Position numbers and translations under genes: made by a program. This document shows, piece after piece, positions 8,499 through 17,675 of a stretch of 64,000 nt of DNA. The stretch is from Shimia sp965227725 (lineage in GTDB: Bacteria > Pseudomonadota > Alphaproteobacteria > Rhodobacterales > Rhodobacteraceae), in NCBI RefSeq assembly GCF_965227725.1, contig NZ_CBDDGH010000006.1:620001-684000 (forward strand), read 5' to 3'. Below the pieces are notes generated by a model that worked only from the letters and a program-made list of their open reading frames with translations, had not been told where the DNA came from and made no database searches. Every line of letters starts with the position of its first letter. The stretch's first letter is position 1.

Positions 8499-9359
8499 TT
8501 ATTCAGTAGGCATGCGCATGGCGCGCGCCATCTCTGCCGCCTGTGACACCACAGCCAGATCAAGGCCGGTTTCATAGCCAAGGGTTTCAAGCCGCGCTGC
8601 GACTGCCTCGGTTGCCACATTGCCGGCTGCTCCGGGTGCGTAGGGGCATCCGCCCAAACCACCCACGGCCGCATCAAACACACGCAGACCAAGCGCAAGC
8701 GACGCCTCGATATTCAGAAGCGCGCGGCCTGCGGTGTCATGATAGTGACCCGCCAGTTTTGCGGCAGGCACCTCCTCAAGCACCGCCTGCAACATGGCTG
8801 TGATGCTTTCCGGCGTGGCCTGCCCAATGGTGTCGCCAAGGCTGATTTCATAGCACCCCACATCGTTGAGATGTTTGGCCACTTCCGCCACCTTTGCCGG
8901 TGGGGTCGGGCCGTCATAGGGGCAATCGGTGACGCAGCTGACGTAGCCGCGCACTGGGATGCGCGCCTCCTTGGCTGCCGCGACAACCGGGGCAAAACGC
9001 TCAAGGCTTTCGGCAATGGTTGCGTTGATGTTGGCCTTGGAAAACCCTTCCGAGGCCGAGCCAAAGATCGCAATCTCATCCGCGCGCGCCGCAACGGCGC
9101 CTTCAAAGCCGCGCATGTTGGGGGTCAGGGCCGCATAGCGCACACCGGCTTTGCGGATGATGCCCCCGAGCACCGCAGCGGAATCCGCCATCTGCGGCAC
9201 CCATTTGGGGCTGACAAAACTCGCCACTTCGATGCGCTTGAAACCCGCGTTGCTCAGGCAGTCCACCAGCGCGATCTTCTCCACCGTGGGGATCTGCCGT
9301 TTTTCATTTTGCAGACCGTCGCGCGGGCCGACCTCAAAAACCTCGACATATTCCGCCAT
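8499..9359 (-). CDS. liuE: hydroxymethylglutaryl-CoA lyase
   Basis: A 286-residue TIM-barrel lyase that cleaves HMG-CoA to acetoacetate and acetyl-CoA, the last step of leucine degradation. The N-terminal metal/substrate motif GPRDGLQNEKR, the segment YVSCVTDCPYDGPTPP, GDTIGQATP, and the catalytic Cys loop GGLGGCPYAPGAAGN are all present. Length is typical. It lies 3 bases downstream of the GST gene and upstream of liuC in the liu operon. Confidence 0.95.
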   Translation of the reverse strand: MAEYVEVFEVGPRDGLQNEKRQIPTVEKIALVDCLSNAGFKRIEVASFVSPKWVPQMADSAAVLGGIIRKAGVRYAALTPNMRGFEGAVAARADEIAIFGSASEGFSKANINATIAESLERFAPVVAAAKEARIPVRGYVSCVTDCPYDGPTPPAKVAEVAKHLNDVGCYEISLGDTIGQATPESITAMLQAVLEEVPAAKLAGHYHDTAGRALLNIEASLALGLRVFDAAVGGLGGCPYAPGAAGNVATEAVAARLETLGYETGLDLAVVSQAAEMARAMRMPTE

Positions 9360-9362
9360 GGA

Positions 9363-10028
9363 TCAGGCCCCTTCCGGAATGGGGTAGAAATCCTGTGTGT
9401 AAAACTCCTGCGCGCCATCTTTGGCCCGGGCCGCCTGATAGGCGAGGCGTGCCTCAAGCCGCGCGCGGTAGGCCTCAAGTTTTCGATACTCCGAGAGGGC
9501 CACGTAATAAGGCGCAGAATAGAGATTGAAGCCCATCATGATATCTGCCGCCCCAAAGCCGGTGGGCAGGAGGAACTCCTGATCGCCCAACATGCCTTCC
9601 AGCGCCGCCATGGTGACCTGCAGACGTTTGGTATTGAGCTTGATGACCGTCGGGGAGATCAGCGCCGGGTCACGCAGGAACACATGCTGCATGTTGAGAT
9701 GCTCAATCAGACCCGCCTGGGTTTCGGCAAAATGCATGAGCTGGAGGTATTTGGCCCGTTCGGGAGCGCCGACGGCCACGCCAAGACCCGCCTCAGGGTG
9801 GGTTTCGGCGAGATACTCAAGGATCGCGCCGCTTTCGATCATGGTGAACCCGTCGATCTCTATGGCAGGAGCGCGGGCGGCGGGGCTGATCGCCCTCACC
9901 TCCGGCGCGCGCATGGTGCCTTTGCGAATGCTGTGGGCGATGATCTCGGCCTCAAGGCCCAGCTCTTCCAACATCCAGAGGACACGGAAGGACCGGGAGA
10001 ACGGAACGTGGTGCAGCCTGATGCTCAT
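9363..10028 (-). CDS. glutathione S-transferase family protein in the leucine operon
   Basis: A 221-residue protein with the thioredoxin-like N-terminal GST half (MSIRLHHVPFSRSFRVLWMLEELGLEAE; SPAARAPAIEIDGFTMIESGAILEYLAE) and an all-helical C-terminal half. The ESGAI segment is the usual glutathione gamma-glutamyl site. It overlaps liuD by four bases and precedes liuE by three, so it is embedded in the leucine operon. Its substrate is unknown; protection against reactive acyl-CoA intermediates is only a guess. Confidence 0.88.
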   Translation of the reverse strand: MSIRLHHVPFSRSFRVLWMLEELGLEAEIIAHSIRKGTMRAPEVRAISPAARAPAIEIDGFTMIESGAILEYLAETHPEAGLGVAVGAPERAKYLQLMHFAETQAGLIEHLNMQHVFLRDPALISPTVIKLNTKRLQVTMAALEGMLGDQEFLLPTGFGAADIMMGFNLYSAPYYVALSEYRKLEAYRARLEARLAYQAARAKDGAQEFYTQDFYPIPEGA

Positions 10029-11980
10029 TCTTCGGTCTCCTCTTCTTTCAACAGGATCAAGGCGGAGCCGTCTTCCACCTGCGCGCCTTCTGTCACAAGC
10101 ACGTCGGCGACAATGCCATCGCGTGGCGCGAGCAGGGAGTGCTCCATTTTCATGGCTTCCAAAATCGCCAGCCGGTCACCCTGTGCCACGGTTTGTCCTG
10201 CCTCGGCAAAAATCGCCTTCACAAGGCCCGGCATCGGTGCCGCGATGAGATTGCCGCCCGCTGCGGCTTCGTCTTCACGCTCCAGCGGGTCAACAACCGT
10301 GAAACGATAGCCATTGCCCCAGAACACCGTCAGCTCATTGCCGGTGCGGGCTGTGCGGGCGAGGGTTTTGGTGTCGTCGACCCACCAAGCGCCGGTCTTA
10401 TAGGTAACCTCGTGGCTGACGTCGCCGATCTGCACAGTATAGGCGCCGGTGTCATTCACCTGCACCGCCACATCAAAACGCTCCTCATTATGCGTGAGCG
10501 TGACCACATGGGTGAGCGGGGACCACAGCACCAAGGTGTTTGCCGGGGCCGCCCCATCCAACGGGCGCAGGCCCATGGCTGTCAGCCCTGCGATGGCGCG
10601 GGACTTGGTACAGGCGACAGGTTGCTGCGCGAGCGTGTCGATGTTGCGATCAATCAGGCCTGTGTCCACATCTCCCGCCACAAAATCAGGCTGCGCCGCC
10701 AGCAGAGCCAAAAAGCTCACATTGGTCACAGTGCCGCCGACATCGGTCCAGCGCAGGGCGCGCTCAAGCTGTTTCAGTGCCACGTCGCGGGTCGGGCCGT
10801 GCACGACAAGCTTCGCAATCATCGGATCATACCAGGGGCTGATCGTGTCGCCGGCCCGCACACCACTGTCGATACGCGCCTGCGCGGGGAATTCCAGATG
10901 GCTAAGCGTCCCTGTGGCGGGCAAGAAGCCTTTGGGCACATCTTCTGCATAGATGCGCGCCTCAAAGGAATGCCCGGTAATGGTCAATGCGTCCTGAGAC
11001 TTGGGAAGCGGCTCCCCTGAGGCCACGCGCAATTGCCATTCCACAAGATCCACACCGGTGATCGCTTCGGTCACGGGATGTTCGACCTGAAGGCGGGTGT
11101 TCATTTCCATGAACCAGAAGCCATCGGGCCGCAGACCATTGCTGCCATCAACAATGAACTCGATGGTGCCTGCGCCTTTGTAGCCAATCGCTTCGGCCGC
11201 GCGCACCGCTGCTTTACCCATGGCCGCGCGCATCTCTTCGGTCATACCGGGTGCGGGCGCTTCTTCGATCACCTTCTGGTGCCGACGCTGCAAAGAGCAA
11301 TCCCGCTCAAACAGATGCACCGCTGACGTCCCATCGCCAAAAACCTGCACTTCGATGTGGCGCGGGCTGGTGACAAATTTCTCAATCAGCACATCGGGGT
11401 TGCCAAAGGCTGTGGTGGCTTCGCCCTGTGCGCTGGCCAGCGCATCGGCAAATTCGGCAGGTTTCTCCACAAGCCGCATGCCTTTGCCGCCGCCACCTGC
11501 GACCGCCTTAATCAGAACCGGATAGCCAATGGCATCTGCCTGTTCGGCCAAAAACGCAGGATCCTGATTTGCGCCGTGATAGCCCGGCACCACAGGCACA
11601 TCGGCCTTCTCCATCAGCGCCTTGGCGGCATCTTTGAGCCCCATGGCGCAGATGGCCTCAGCAGAGGGGCCGATGAAGGTCAGACCCGCCGCCTCGACAG
11701 CCTCCACGAACTCGGGATTTTCAGAGAGGAACCCGTAGCCCGGATGAATGCCCTGAGCGCCGGTTTCCAGTGCGGCGGCGATGATCACATCCCCTTTCAG
11801 ATAGCTTTCTGCCGGTGCGGCCCCACCGATGTGCACCGCCTGATCGGCCAGCGCGACATGTTTGGCACCCGCATCCGCATCCGAATAGACCGCGACGGTT
11901 TTTACCCCCATGGCGCGGGCTGTTTCCATCACGCGGCAGGCAATTTCACCACGGTTGGCAATCAGGATTTTTTCAAACAT
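10025..11980 (-). CDS. liuD: methylcrotonyl-CoA carboxylase, biotin-carboxylase/biotin-carrier subunit
   Basis: A 651-residue alpha subunit. The N-terminal ~445 residues are the ATP-grasp biotin carboxylase (MFEKILIANRGEIACRVMETA; AVAGGGGKGMRLVEKPAEF; FMEMNTRLQVEHPVTE). The C-terminal carrier domain has the biotinylation site EAMKMEH about 40 residues from the end. It carboxylates biotin for 3-methylcrotonyl-CoA in leucine catabolism. The start at 11980 is chosen because the biotin-carboxylase fold begins at MFEKIL; the open frame upstream to 12058 adds an unlikely N-terminus. liuB lies just upstream. Confidence 0.95.
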   Translation of the reverse strand: MFEKILIANRGEIACRVMETARAMGVKTVAVYSDADAGAKHVALADQAVHIGGAAPAESYLKGDVIIAAALETGAQGIHPGYGFLSENPEFVEAVEAAGLTFIGPSAEAICAMGLKDAAKALMEKADVPVVPGYHGANQDPAFLAEQADAIGYPVLIKAVAGGGGKGMRLVEKPAEFADALASAQGEATTAFGNPDVLIEKFVTSPRHIEVQVFGDGTSAVHLFERDCSLQRRHQKVIEEAPAPGMTEEMRAAMGKAAVRAAEAIGYKGAGTIEFIVDGSNGLRPDGFWFMEMNTRLQVEHPVTEAITGVDLVEWQLRVASGEPLPKSQDALTITGHSFEARIYAEDVPKGFLPATGTLSHLEFPAQARIDSGVRAGDTISPWYDPMIAKLVVHGPTRDVALKQLERALRWTDVGGTVTNVSFLALLAAQPDFVAGDVDTGLIDRNIDTLAQQPVACTKSRAIAGLTAMGLRPLDGAAPANTLVLWSPLTHVVTLTHNEERFDVAVQVNDTGAYTVQIGDVSHEVTYKTGAWWVDDTKTLARTARTGNELTVFWGNGYRFTVVDPLEREDEAAAGGNLIAAPMPGLVKAIFAEAGQTVAQGDRLAILEAMKMEHSLLAPRDGIVADVLVTEGAQVEDGSALILLKEEETEE

Positions 11981-12054
11981 CTCGGCCTCCCGACCTTGTT
12001 CTTCGTTTTGCCCGAAACTTTCCGGGGGCGCAGGGGTTGCCCCCTGCGGATCAA

Positions 12055-13659
12055 TCACATCCGGAAGACACCAAACCTTGTGTCTTCAATCGGGGCATTC
12101 AGCGCGGCGGACAGGCTCAGATGCAGCACATCGCGGGTCTTGCGCGGATCAACGATGCCGTCGTCCCACAGGCGCGCAGAGGCATAGAGCGGGTGGCTTT
12201 GCTCTTCGAACATATCAAGCGTAGGCTGCTTGAATGCCGCCTCTTCCTCAGCAGACCATGCCCCGCCCTGACGCTCGATTGCGTCGCGTTTAACCGTCGC
12301 CAGCACACCTGCGGCCTGCTCACCTCCCATCACCGAAATCCGGGAGTTGGGCCACGTCCAGAGGAAGCGCGGTGAATAGGCCCGGCCCGCCATGCCATAG
12401 TTGCCAGCGCCAAAGGAGCCGCCCACCAACATGGTGATTTTTGGCACTTTGGTGGTGGCAACGGCGGTCACCATCTTGGCCCCGTGGCGGGCGATGCCTT
12501 CGGCTTCGTATTTCTGCCCCACCATAAAGCCCGTGATGTTTTGCAAGAAGACCAGGGGAATATGGCGTTGGGAGCAGAGCTCTACAAAATGCGCGCCTTT
12601 GGCGGCGCTTTCGGAATAGAGCACGCCATTGTTGGCGATGATGCCCACAGGGCAGCCTTTGACATGGGCAAAGCCGCAGACCAGCGTTTCGCCGAAGCGT
12701 TTCTTGAACTCATCAAAGCGGCTGCCATCCACCACGCGGGCAATCACCTCGCGAATGTCATAAGGCGTGCGCAAACCGCCGGGGACCACGCCGAGTATCT
12801 CCTCCGGGTCATAGGCGGGCTCTTCGGGGCTGGCCCAATCCACGGTCTGAGGTTTGGTGCGATTGAGATGTTTCAGGGACTCACGCGCCAGCGCCAGCGC
12901 GTGGGCATCATCCTCTGCCAGATAGTCGGCAACACCGGAAAGGCGCGTGTGAACGTCACCGCCGCCAAGGTCTTCGGCGCTGACCACTTCGCCGGTCGCG
13001 GCCTTCACCAGAGGCGGCCCTGCGAGAAAGATTGTCCCCTGCTCTTTCACGATGATGGTCACATCAGACATCGCAGGCACATAGGCTCCGCCTGCGGTGC
13101 AGGAGCCCATGACCACGGCGATCTGGGGAATGCCCTTCGCGCTCATATTGGCCTGATTGAAGAAGATGCGGCCAAAGTGATCCCGATCCGGAAAAACCTC
13201 ATCCTGCTGAGGCAGGTTGGCGCCGCCGCTGTCCACTAGGTAGACGCAGGGCAAATGGTTCTGCTCGGCGATTTCCTGAGCGCGCAGGTGTTTTTTCACC
13301 GACATCGGGAAGTATGTGCCGCCCTTCACCGTGGCATCGTTGCAGACCACCATGACTTCCTGGCCATGGACCCGTCCGATCCCGGCAACAACACCGGCAC
13401 TGGGCGCGGCATCGTCATACATGCCATGTGCAGCCGTCGCGCCGATTTCCAGAAAGGGCGATCCCGGATCAAGCAGCCCCGCCACGCGGCGACGCGGGAG
13501 CAACTTGCCACGGCTTTCGTGACGGGCACGGGATTTCTCCCCGCCGCCCATCCGCGCCTTTTCTGCGGCTGACTGCACGGTCTGGAGCATGTCCAGATGG
13601 GCCGCGCGGTTGGCGGCAAAATCCTCAGATCCCGTGATAACTTTAGATTGCAGCTTCAT
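12055..13659 (-). CDS. liuB: methylcrotonyl-CoA carboxylase, carboxyltransferase subunit
   Basis: A 534-residue beta subunit with two crotonase-like carboxyltransferase halves. It moves the carboxyl group from biotin to 3-methylcrotonyl-CoA. Recognisable segments are LPRRRVAGLLDPGSPFLEIG, GMYDDAAPSAGVVAGIGRV, VYLVDSGGANLPQQDEVFPD and LVGGSFGAGNYGMAGRAYSPRFLW. Length fits MccB. It is the first gene of the liuB-liuD-gst-liuE-liuC run and is divergent from ompW. Confidence 0.95.
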   Translation of the reverse strand: MKLQSKVITGSEDFAANRAAHLDMLQTVQSAAEKARMGGGEKSRARHESRGKLLPRRRVAGLLDPGSPFLEIGATAAHGMYDDAAPSAGVVAGIGRVHGQEVMVVCNDATVKGGTYFPMSVKKHLRAQEIAEQNHLPCVYLVDSGGANLPQQDEVFPDRDHFGRIFFNQANMSAKGIPQIAVVMGSCTAGGAYVPAMSDVTIIVKEQGTIFLAGPPLVKAATGEVVSAEDLGGGDVHTRLSGVADYLAEDDAHALALARESLKHLNRTKPQTVDWASPEEPAYDPEEILGVVPGGLRTPYDIREVIARVVDGSRFDEFKKRFGETLVCGFAHVKGCPVGIIANNGVLYSESAAKGAHFVELCSQRHIPLVFLQNITGFMVGQKYEAEGIARHGAKMVTAVATTKVPKITMLVGGSFGAGNYGMAGRAYSPRFLWTWPNSRISVMGGEQAAGVLATVKRDAIERQGGAWSAEEEAAFKQPTLDMFEEQSHPLYASARLWDDGIVDPRKTRDVLHLSLSAALNAPIEDTRFGVFRM

Positions 13660-13714
13660 ATGACCCCCAGTTTTGGCGTCGCTTAGGTAGACCGCGCCAA
13701 CTGTTCACGCGGAT

Positions 13715-13728
13715 TTGATTTAGATCAG
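13715..13728 (+). promoter_or_regulatory. FNR/FnrL-type box upstream of ompW
   Basis: TTGAT-TTAG-ATCAG matches the FNR/FnrL consensus (TTGAT-N4-ATCAA) at nine of ten defined positions. It lies about 70 bases before the ompW ATG. OmpW is an FNR target in enteric bacteria. It also lies between divergent ompW and liuB. Confidence 0.6.
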
Positions 13729-13798
13729 TGCGGCGGTGCGGCGAGTCGGTCACATTGCGCACATAACCCCTCATAACGACTATGAAATGAGATCCTCC

Positions 13799-14410
13799 AT
13801 GAAACGTATGACTTCCACGCTGGCTCTGACAGCCGCTCTGGCCGCATTTTCTGCGCCTGCTTTTGCACAATCCCAAGGTGATTGGACCGTGGGCGTTGGT
13901 GTTGGCAATGTGAACCCGAAATCCGGCAACGGCCTGCTGGCCGGCGAGACTTCTGACTCCAGCATCGACAGCAACACACGCCCTGTCTTCACCGCTGAGT
14001 ACTTCATCCGTGACAATATCGGTATTGAGCTGCTGGCGGCGACGCCTTTCTCTCACACCGTTACGCTTGCGAGCGGCGCAACCGCGGGTAAAGTTAAGCA
14101 GCTGCCACCCACCCTGTCCGTGAATTACCACATTCCGACCAACAGCAAATTCACTCCGTTCTTCGGCGTGGGTATCAACTACACGACCTTCTTTGAAGAA
14201 GAGTCCGCGCTTGGCACTCTCGAGCTGGATGACAGCTGGGGCCTCGCGCTGAACGCAGGTGTCGACTATGCGGTTTCTGATCGCGGCGCTGTGCGTTTCA
14301 ATGTGCGCTGGATCGACATCGATTCCGATGTCACGCTTAACGGCACTGCTATCGGCAAAGCGGAAATCGACCCGATTGTGGTCTCCGCAAGCTACGTGCA
14401 CCGCTTCTAA
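13799..14410 (+). CDS. ompW: OmpW family outer membrane protein
   Basis: A 203-residue protein with a signal peptide (MKRMTSTLALTAALAAFSAPAFA, cleavage before QSQ). The mature part is a small beta-barrel typical of OmpW, with GDWTVGVGVGNVNPKS, ELLAATPFSHTV, LPPTLSVNYHIP, FFGVGINYTTFF and a terminal Phe (YVHRF) for BAM recognition. OmpW forms narrow hydrophobic channels in the outer membrane. It stands alone on the plus strand inside the leucine cluster, with a FnrL-like box upstream and its own terminator, so it is a separate unit, probably induced at low oxygen. Confidence 0.92.
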   Translation: MKRMTSTLALTAALAAFSAPAFAQSQGDWTVGVGVGNVNPKSGNGLLAGETSDSSIDSNTRPVFTAEYFIRDNIGIELLAATPFSHTVTLASGATAGKVKQLPPTLSVNYHIPTNSKFTPFFGVGINYTTFFEEESALGTLELDDSWGLALNAGVDYAVSDRGAVRFNVRWIDIDSDVTLNGTAIGKAEIDPIVVSASYVHRF

Positions 14411-14454
14411 ACCCTGCGCGCTCCGCCATGCAGAGCGACGCATAGAGCTTGGCG

Positions 14455-14480
14455 AAGGGCGAACGGTTGTTCGCCCTTTT
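14455..14480 (+). terminator. rho-independent terminator of ompW
   Basis: A perfect 10-bp stem (AAGGGCGAAC / GTTCGCCCTT) with a GGTT loop, followed by T residues. It lies 45 bases after ompW and before the convergent ivd gene. Confidence 0.85.
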
Positions 14481-14517
14481 GCGTTGCGCGGACCCCGATG
14501 TGCAGCGCGCCTGACCA

Positions 14518-15681
14518 TCAGCTCATTGCAGTCATGAGTTCGCGGCCGATCAGCATACGGCGGATTTCGCTGGTGCCTGCGCCGATTTCCATCAGCTTGG
14601 CATCGCGGAAAATGCGCCCCACCGGATTGTCAGACAGATACCCTGCGCCGCCAAAGGCCTGCACAGCCTGATGCGCCTGTGTCATGGCAACCTCTGAGGC
14701 ATAAAGGCAGCACGCCGCTGCATCCTGACGGGTGATGCGCCCCTGATCACAGGCTTTCGCGCACTCATAGACATAGGCGCGCGCCGAGTTCATCGCGGTG
14801 TACATATCCGCGATCTTGCCCTGCATCAGCTGGAAGTTCCCGATAGAGGTGCCAAATTGCTTGCGCTCCACCATGTAGGGCATGACCTCATCCAGACAGG
14901 CCGCCATGATGCCCGTGCCGATGCCCGCAAGCACCACACGTTCATAATCCAATCCAGACATCAGGACCGCAACGCCTTTGCCCTCTTCGCCCAGCACATT
15001 TTCAAACGGCACTTCGCAGTCTTCAAAAATCAGCTCAGCGGTGTTGGAACCACGCATGCCAAGCTTGTCAAAATGCGGGCTGGTGGAGAACCCCTTCATC
15101 TCTTTCTCGATGAGAAAGGCGGTGATGCCGCGCGGCCCGGCGTCCGGATCGGTTTTGGCATAGACCACAAGCGTGTCGGCATCCGGCCCGTTGGTGATCC
15201 AATATTTGTTGCCGTTCAGGATGTAGCGGTCATTGCGCTTCTCAGCGCGTAGCTTCATGGACACCACATCAGAACCGGCGGAGGGCTCAGACATCGCCAG
15301 CGCCCCAATATGTTCGCCGGAAATCAGGCGCGGCAGATATTTCTGCTTCTGCTCTTCCGTGCCGTTAAGCTTGATCTGGTTGACGCAGAGGTTGGAATGC
15401 GCGCCGTAGGACAGCGACACCGATGCGCTTGCGCGGGCCAGCTCCTCCACCACGATCACATGGGCCAGATAGGACATCTCTGCACCGCCGTAGGCCTCCG
15501 GCACGGTGACGCCCAGCAGACCAAGCTCGCCAAACTCTTTCCAAAGCTCATTTGGGAATTCGTTCTTCTGATCAATCTCGGCAGCCATAGGCTTGATGCG
15601 CTCTTGCGCGAAGCGGTGCACCATCTCGCGCAATGCGTTGATGTCCTCGCCCAGATCAAAATTCATTGTGTGCGTGAACAT
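14518..15681 (-). CDS. ivd: isovaleryl-CoA dehydrogenase
   Basis: A 387-residue acyl-CoA dehydrogenase expected to oxidise isovaleryl-CoA to 3-methylcrotonyl-CoA, feeding the carboxylase encoded nearby. Family segments are GLLGVTVPEAYGGAEMSYL, AMSEPSAGSDVVSMKLRAE, NGNKYWITNGPDADT, GYLSDNPVGRIFRDAK and GTSEIRRMLIGREL. Size and context point to isovaleryl-CoA rather than a generic short-chain enzyme. It is separated from liuB by the inserted ompW, so it has its own promoter; a 14-bp palindrome sits just upstream. Confidence 0.93.
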   Translation of the reverse strand: MFTHTMNFDLGEDINALREMVHRFAQERIKPMAAEIDQKNEFPNELWKEFGELGLLGVTVPEAYGGAEMSYLAHVIVVEELARASASVSLSYGAHSNLCVNQIKLNGTEEQKQKYLPRLISGEHIGALAMSEPSAGSDVVSMKLRAEKRNDRYILNGNKYWITNGPDADTLVVYAKTDPDAGPRGITAFLIEKEMKGFSTSPHFDKLGMRGSNTAELIFEDCEVPFENVLGEEGKGVAVLMSGLDYERVVLAGIGTGIMAACLDEVMPYMVERKQFGTSIGNFQLMQGKIADMYTAMNSARAYVYECAKACDQGRITRQDAAACCLYASEVAMTQAHQAVQAFGGAGYLSDNPVGRIFRDAKLMEIGAGTSEIRRMLIGRELMTAMS

Positions 15682-15700
15682 GAGCCCCTCCTCCCATTAT

Positions 15701-15714
15701 TGAACACTTGTTCA
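15701..15714. promoter_or_regulatory. palindromic operator candidate upstream of ivd
   Basis: TGAACA-CT-TGTTCA is a perfect 6-bp inverted repeat with a 2-base spacer, in an AT-rich context 20 bases upstream of the ivd start. It looks like a TetR- or GntR-type site; the regulator is not identified in this window. Confidence 0.5.
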
Positions 15715-15835
15715 TATAATTACGTCGACTCGCCGAGCGGATCAAGGGGGTTTCGAAAACACATGCAAAACGCGGCAAGGCGCGTCCGAACAACCGAACG
15801 CGCGTCGCGGTTTTGTTACAATGAAATCAGAGACT

Positions 15836-17170
15836 TCAGACCGCTTTGGCCTCAAGCGCGGGATAGCGCAGCCCCAAGGTGACGCCCCGCGCCACAAAGC
15901 TGATCAACAGCGCAAGCCACAGCCCATGGTTTGCAAAACCCGGCAAAAGCACCAGCACCGCACCGAGATACACCAATGCCGAGATGAACATCATATTGCG
16001 CATTTCACGGGTTTGCGTAGCGCCGATGAAGATCCCATCGAGCATCCAAGCCGCCACCCCAAGTGTGGGTGCCAATGCCATCCAAGGGAGATAGATACGC
16101 GCCTCAGCGCGCACTTCTGGCGAGGTCGTCATCACATCAATGATCCATCCGCCGGTGAGCGCAAACATGAGCGACAGAAGGATCACGCAGACCACGCCCC
16201 AAAGACTCGACATCACAGAGGCTCTGCGCAGGGTGTGCCGGTCTTTTGCCCCGAAGGCCTGTCCGACCAGCGCCTCCACGGAAAAGGCGAACCCGTCCAG
16301 CGCGTAGGCCGTGATCTCCAGAAACTGCAAAAGCACCTGATTGGCCGCCAAGGTCACATCGCCGAAGTCCGCCCCTAGAAAGAGAAAGGACATGAAAATG
16401 CCCTGCAGCAGCAAAGAACGCAGCAGGATGTCCCGGTTGACCGTGGCCATTTCACGCAAAGCGGCGGCGTCAAAGATGCGTGCGCGTTCTTTCCAGGCCG
16501 GATTGAGGAACACATCCCGACACAACCACACCGCCAGCATGGCGCCCGTGACCTCGGCGATCACCGTGGCGGTGGCCACGCCGCCAACACCCCAGCCAAG
16601 CCCCAGCACGAACCACAGATCGAGCAGTATATTAAGCCCGTTCATCCAGAGCTGGATCGCCAGAACAGCCTTGGTCCGCTCATGCGCGATCAGCCATCCG
16701 GTCAGCCCGTAGATTGCGATCGCGGCCGGCGCCGACCAGACGCGGATTTGCAGGTATTGCTGGGCAAGCCCCTCAACCTCCGGCGAAGCCGGAGAAAGCC
16801 AGAACGCGGCGCGGAACAGCCAGACCTGCCCAGCAATCACCAACAGGCCACCCGCAAGACCGATCATCACGGCGCGGGTGAGCATCGCAGCCACCTCGCC
16901 CTGCCGCCCGGCCCCGATCGCCTTGGCGGTCAGGCCTGTTGTGCCCATCCGCAGAAACCCAAAGATCCAGTAGAGACCCGCCAGAATGATCGCGCCGATC
17001 CCGACCGCACCGATGGGCGCAGCCTCCCCCAACTGTCCTACGACCCCGGTGTCGACCGCTCCAAGGATCGGCACGGTGGCATTGGACAGAACAATCGGCA
17101 GCGCCGTGTGCAGAATGCGGCGATGGGTGATTTCACCCACCCCACCCGCAGACGGCGCGCTGTCAGTCAT
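15836..17170 (-). CDS. MATE family efflux transporter
   Basis: A 444-residue polytopic inner-membrane protein with about 12 hydrophobic segments. Typical MATE features are the N-terminal RRILHTALPIVLSNATVPILGAVDTGVVG, the repeat-start segment LRMGTTGLTAKAIGAG, and VEALVGQAFGAKDRHTLRRA in the second half. DinF-like MATE exporters use Na+ or H+ gradients to expel drugs or metabolites; the substrate here is unknown. Its start overlaps the upstream thioesterase gene by eight bases, so the three genes 18094-15836 form an operon. Confidence 0.92.
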   Translation of the reverse strand: MTDSAPSAGGVGEITHRRILHTALPIVLSNATVPILGAVDTGVVGQLGEAAPIGAVGIGAIILAGLYWIFGFLRMGTTGLTAKAIGAGRQGEVAAMLTRAVMIGLAGGLLVIAGQVWLFRAAFWLSPASPEVEGLAQQYLQIRVWSAPAAIAIYGLTGWLIAHERTKAVLAIQLWMNGLNILLDLWFVLGLGWGVGGVATATVIAEVTGAMLAVWLCRDVFLNPAWKERARIFDAAALREMATVNRDILLRSLLLQGIFMSFLFLGADFGDVTLAANQVLLQFLEITAYALDGFAFSVEALVGQAFGAKDRHTLRRASVMSSLWGVVCVILLSLMFALTGGWIIDVMTTSPEVRAEARIYLPWMALAPTLGVAAWMLDGIFIGATQTREMRNMMFISALVYLGAVLVLLPGFANHGLWLALLISFVARGVTLGLRYPALEAKAV

Positions 17171-17675
17171 CCCGCTGAGGCATCAGAAAGTGCCCCGTGG
17201 CCTGCGCAAAGAGCACGTCGCGCTGATCCTGCCAGGCTTCGACATGCACGGAGGCATAGCGCCGACCTGACCTGTTCACCCGCGCCCGCGCATAGGCATC
17301 ACGTGGCAAACCAGAACGAAGATAATCCACCGTGAAATCAATGGTTTTTGGCATGCGCGGCAGATGGCCCTCCGTGAGGCCTTCCATGGTGATCCGCCCG
17401 CTTTCGATGTCATCCCAGAGGCCCGACCACGCCAGCCCAATCACGGCTGTGGTTTCAAGAAACCCCGCTGTGACGCCACCATGGATCGCCGGCAGTAGCG
17501 GATTGCCGATCAGCTTGTCGTCAAACGGCAAAATCGCGGTGAGCTCATCGCCGCGGCGCTCAAATTCGATGCCGAGAAAATTGATATAGGGCACGCCATG
17601 CACCAGCGCACTCAGCGCTGCATCACGGCGTTGCTTTACCACCTGAACCGGTTCCGGTCGTGTGCGTGCCATCAT
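17163..17675 (-). CDS. PaaI-type hotdog thioesterase (first of two)
   Basis: A 170-residue hotdog-fold protein. The catalytic-type region NPLLPAIHGGVTAGFLETTAVIGL has the conserved HGG of PaaI/YbgC-like acyl-CoA thioesterases, followed by TIDFTVDYLRSGLPRD and the VHVEAWQDQRDVLFAQATGHFL strand. It is expected to hydrolyse a small acyl-CoA in the cytoplasm. It overlaps the next thioesterase by four bases and the MATE gene by eight. Two neighbouring paralogues suggest a heteromeric complex or different substrates. Confidence 0.88.
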   Translation of the reverse strand: MMARTRPEPVQVVKQRRDAALSALVHGVPYINFLGIEFERRGDELTAILPFDDKLIGNPLLPAIHGGVTAGFLETTAVIGLAWSGLWDDIESGRITMEGLTEGHLPRMPKTIDFTVDYLRSGLPRDAYARARVNRSGRRYASVHVEAWQDQRDVLFAQATGHFLMPQRDD

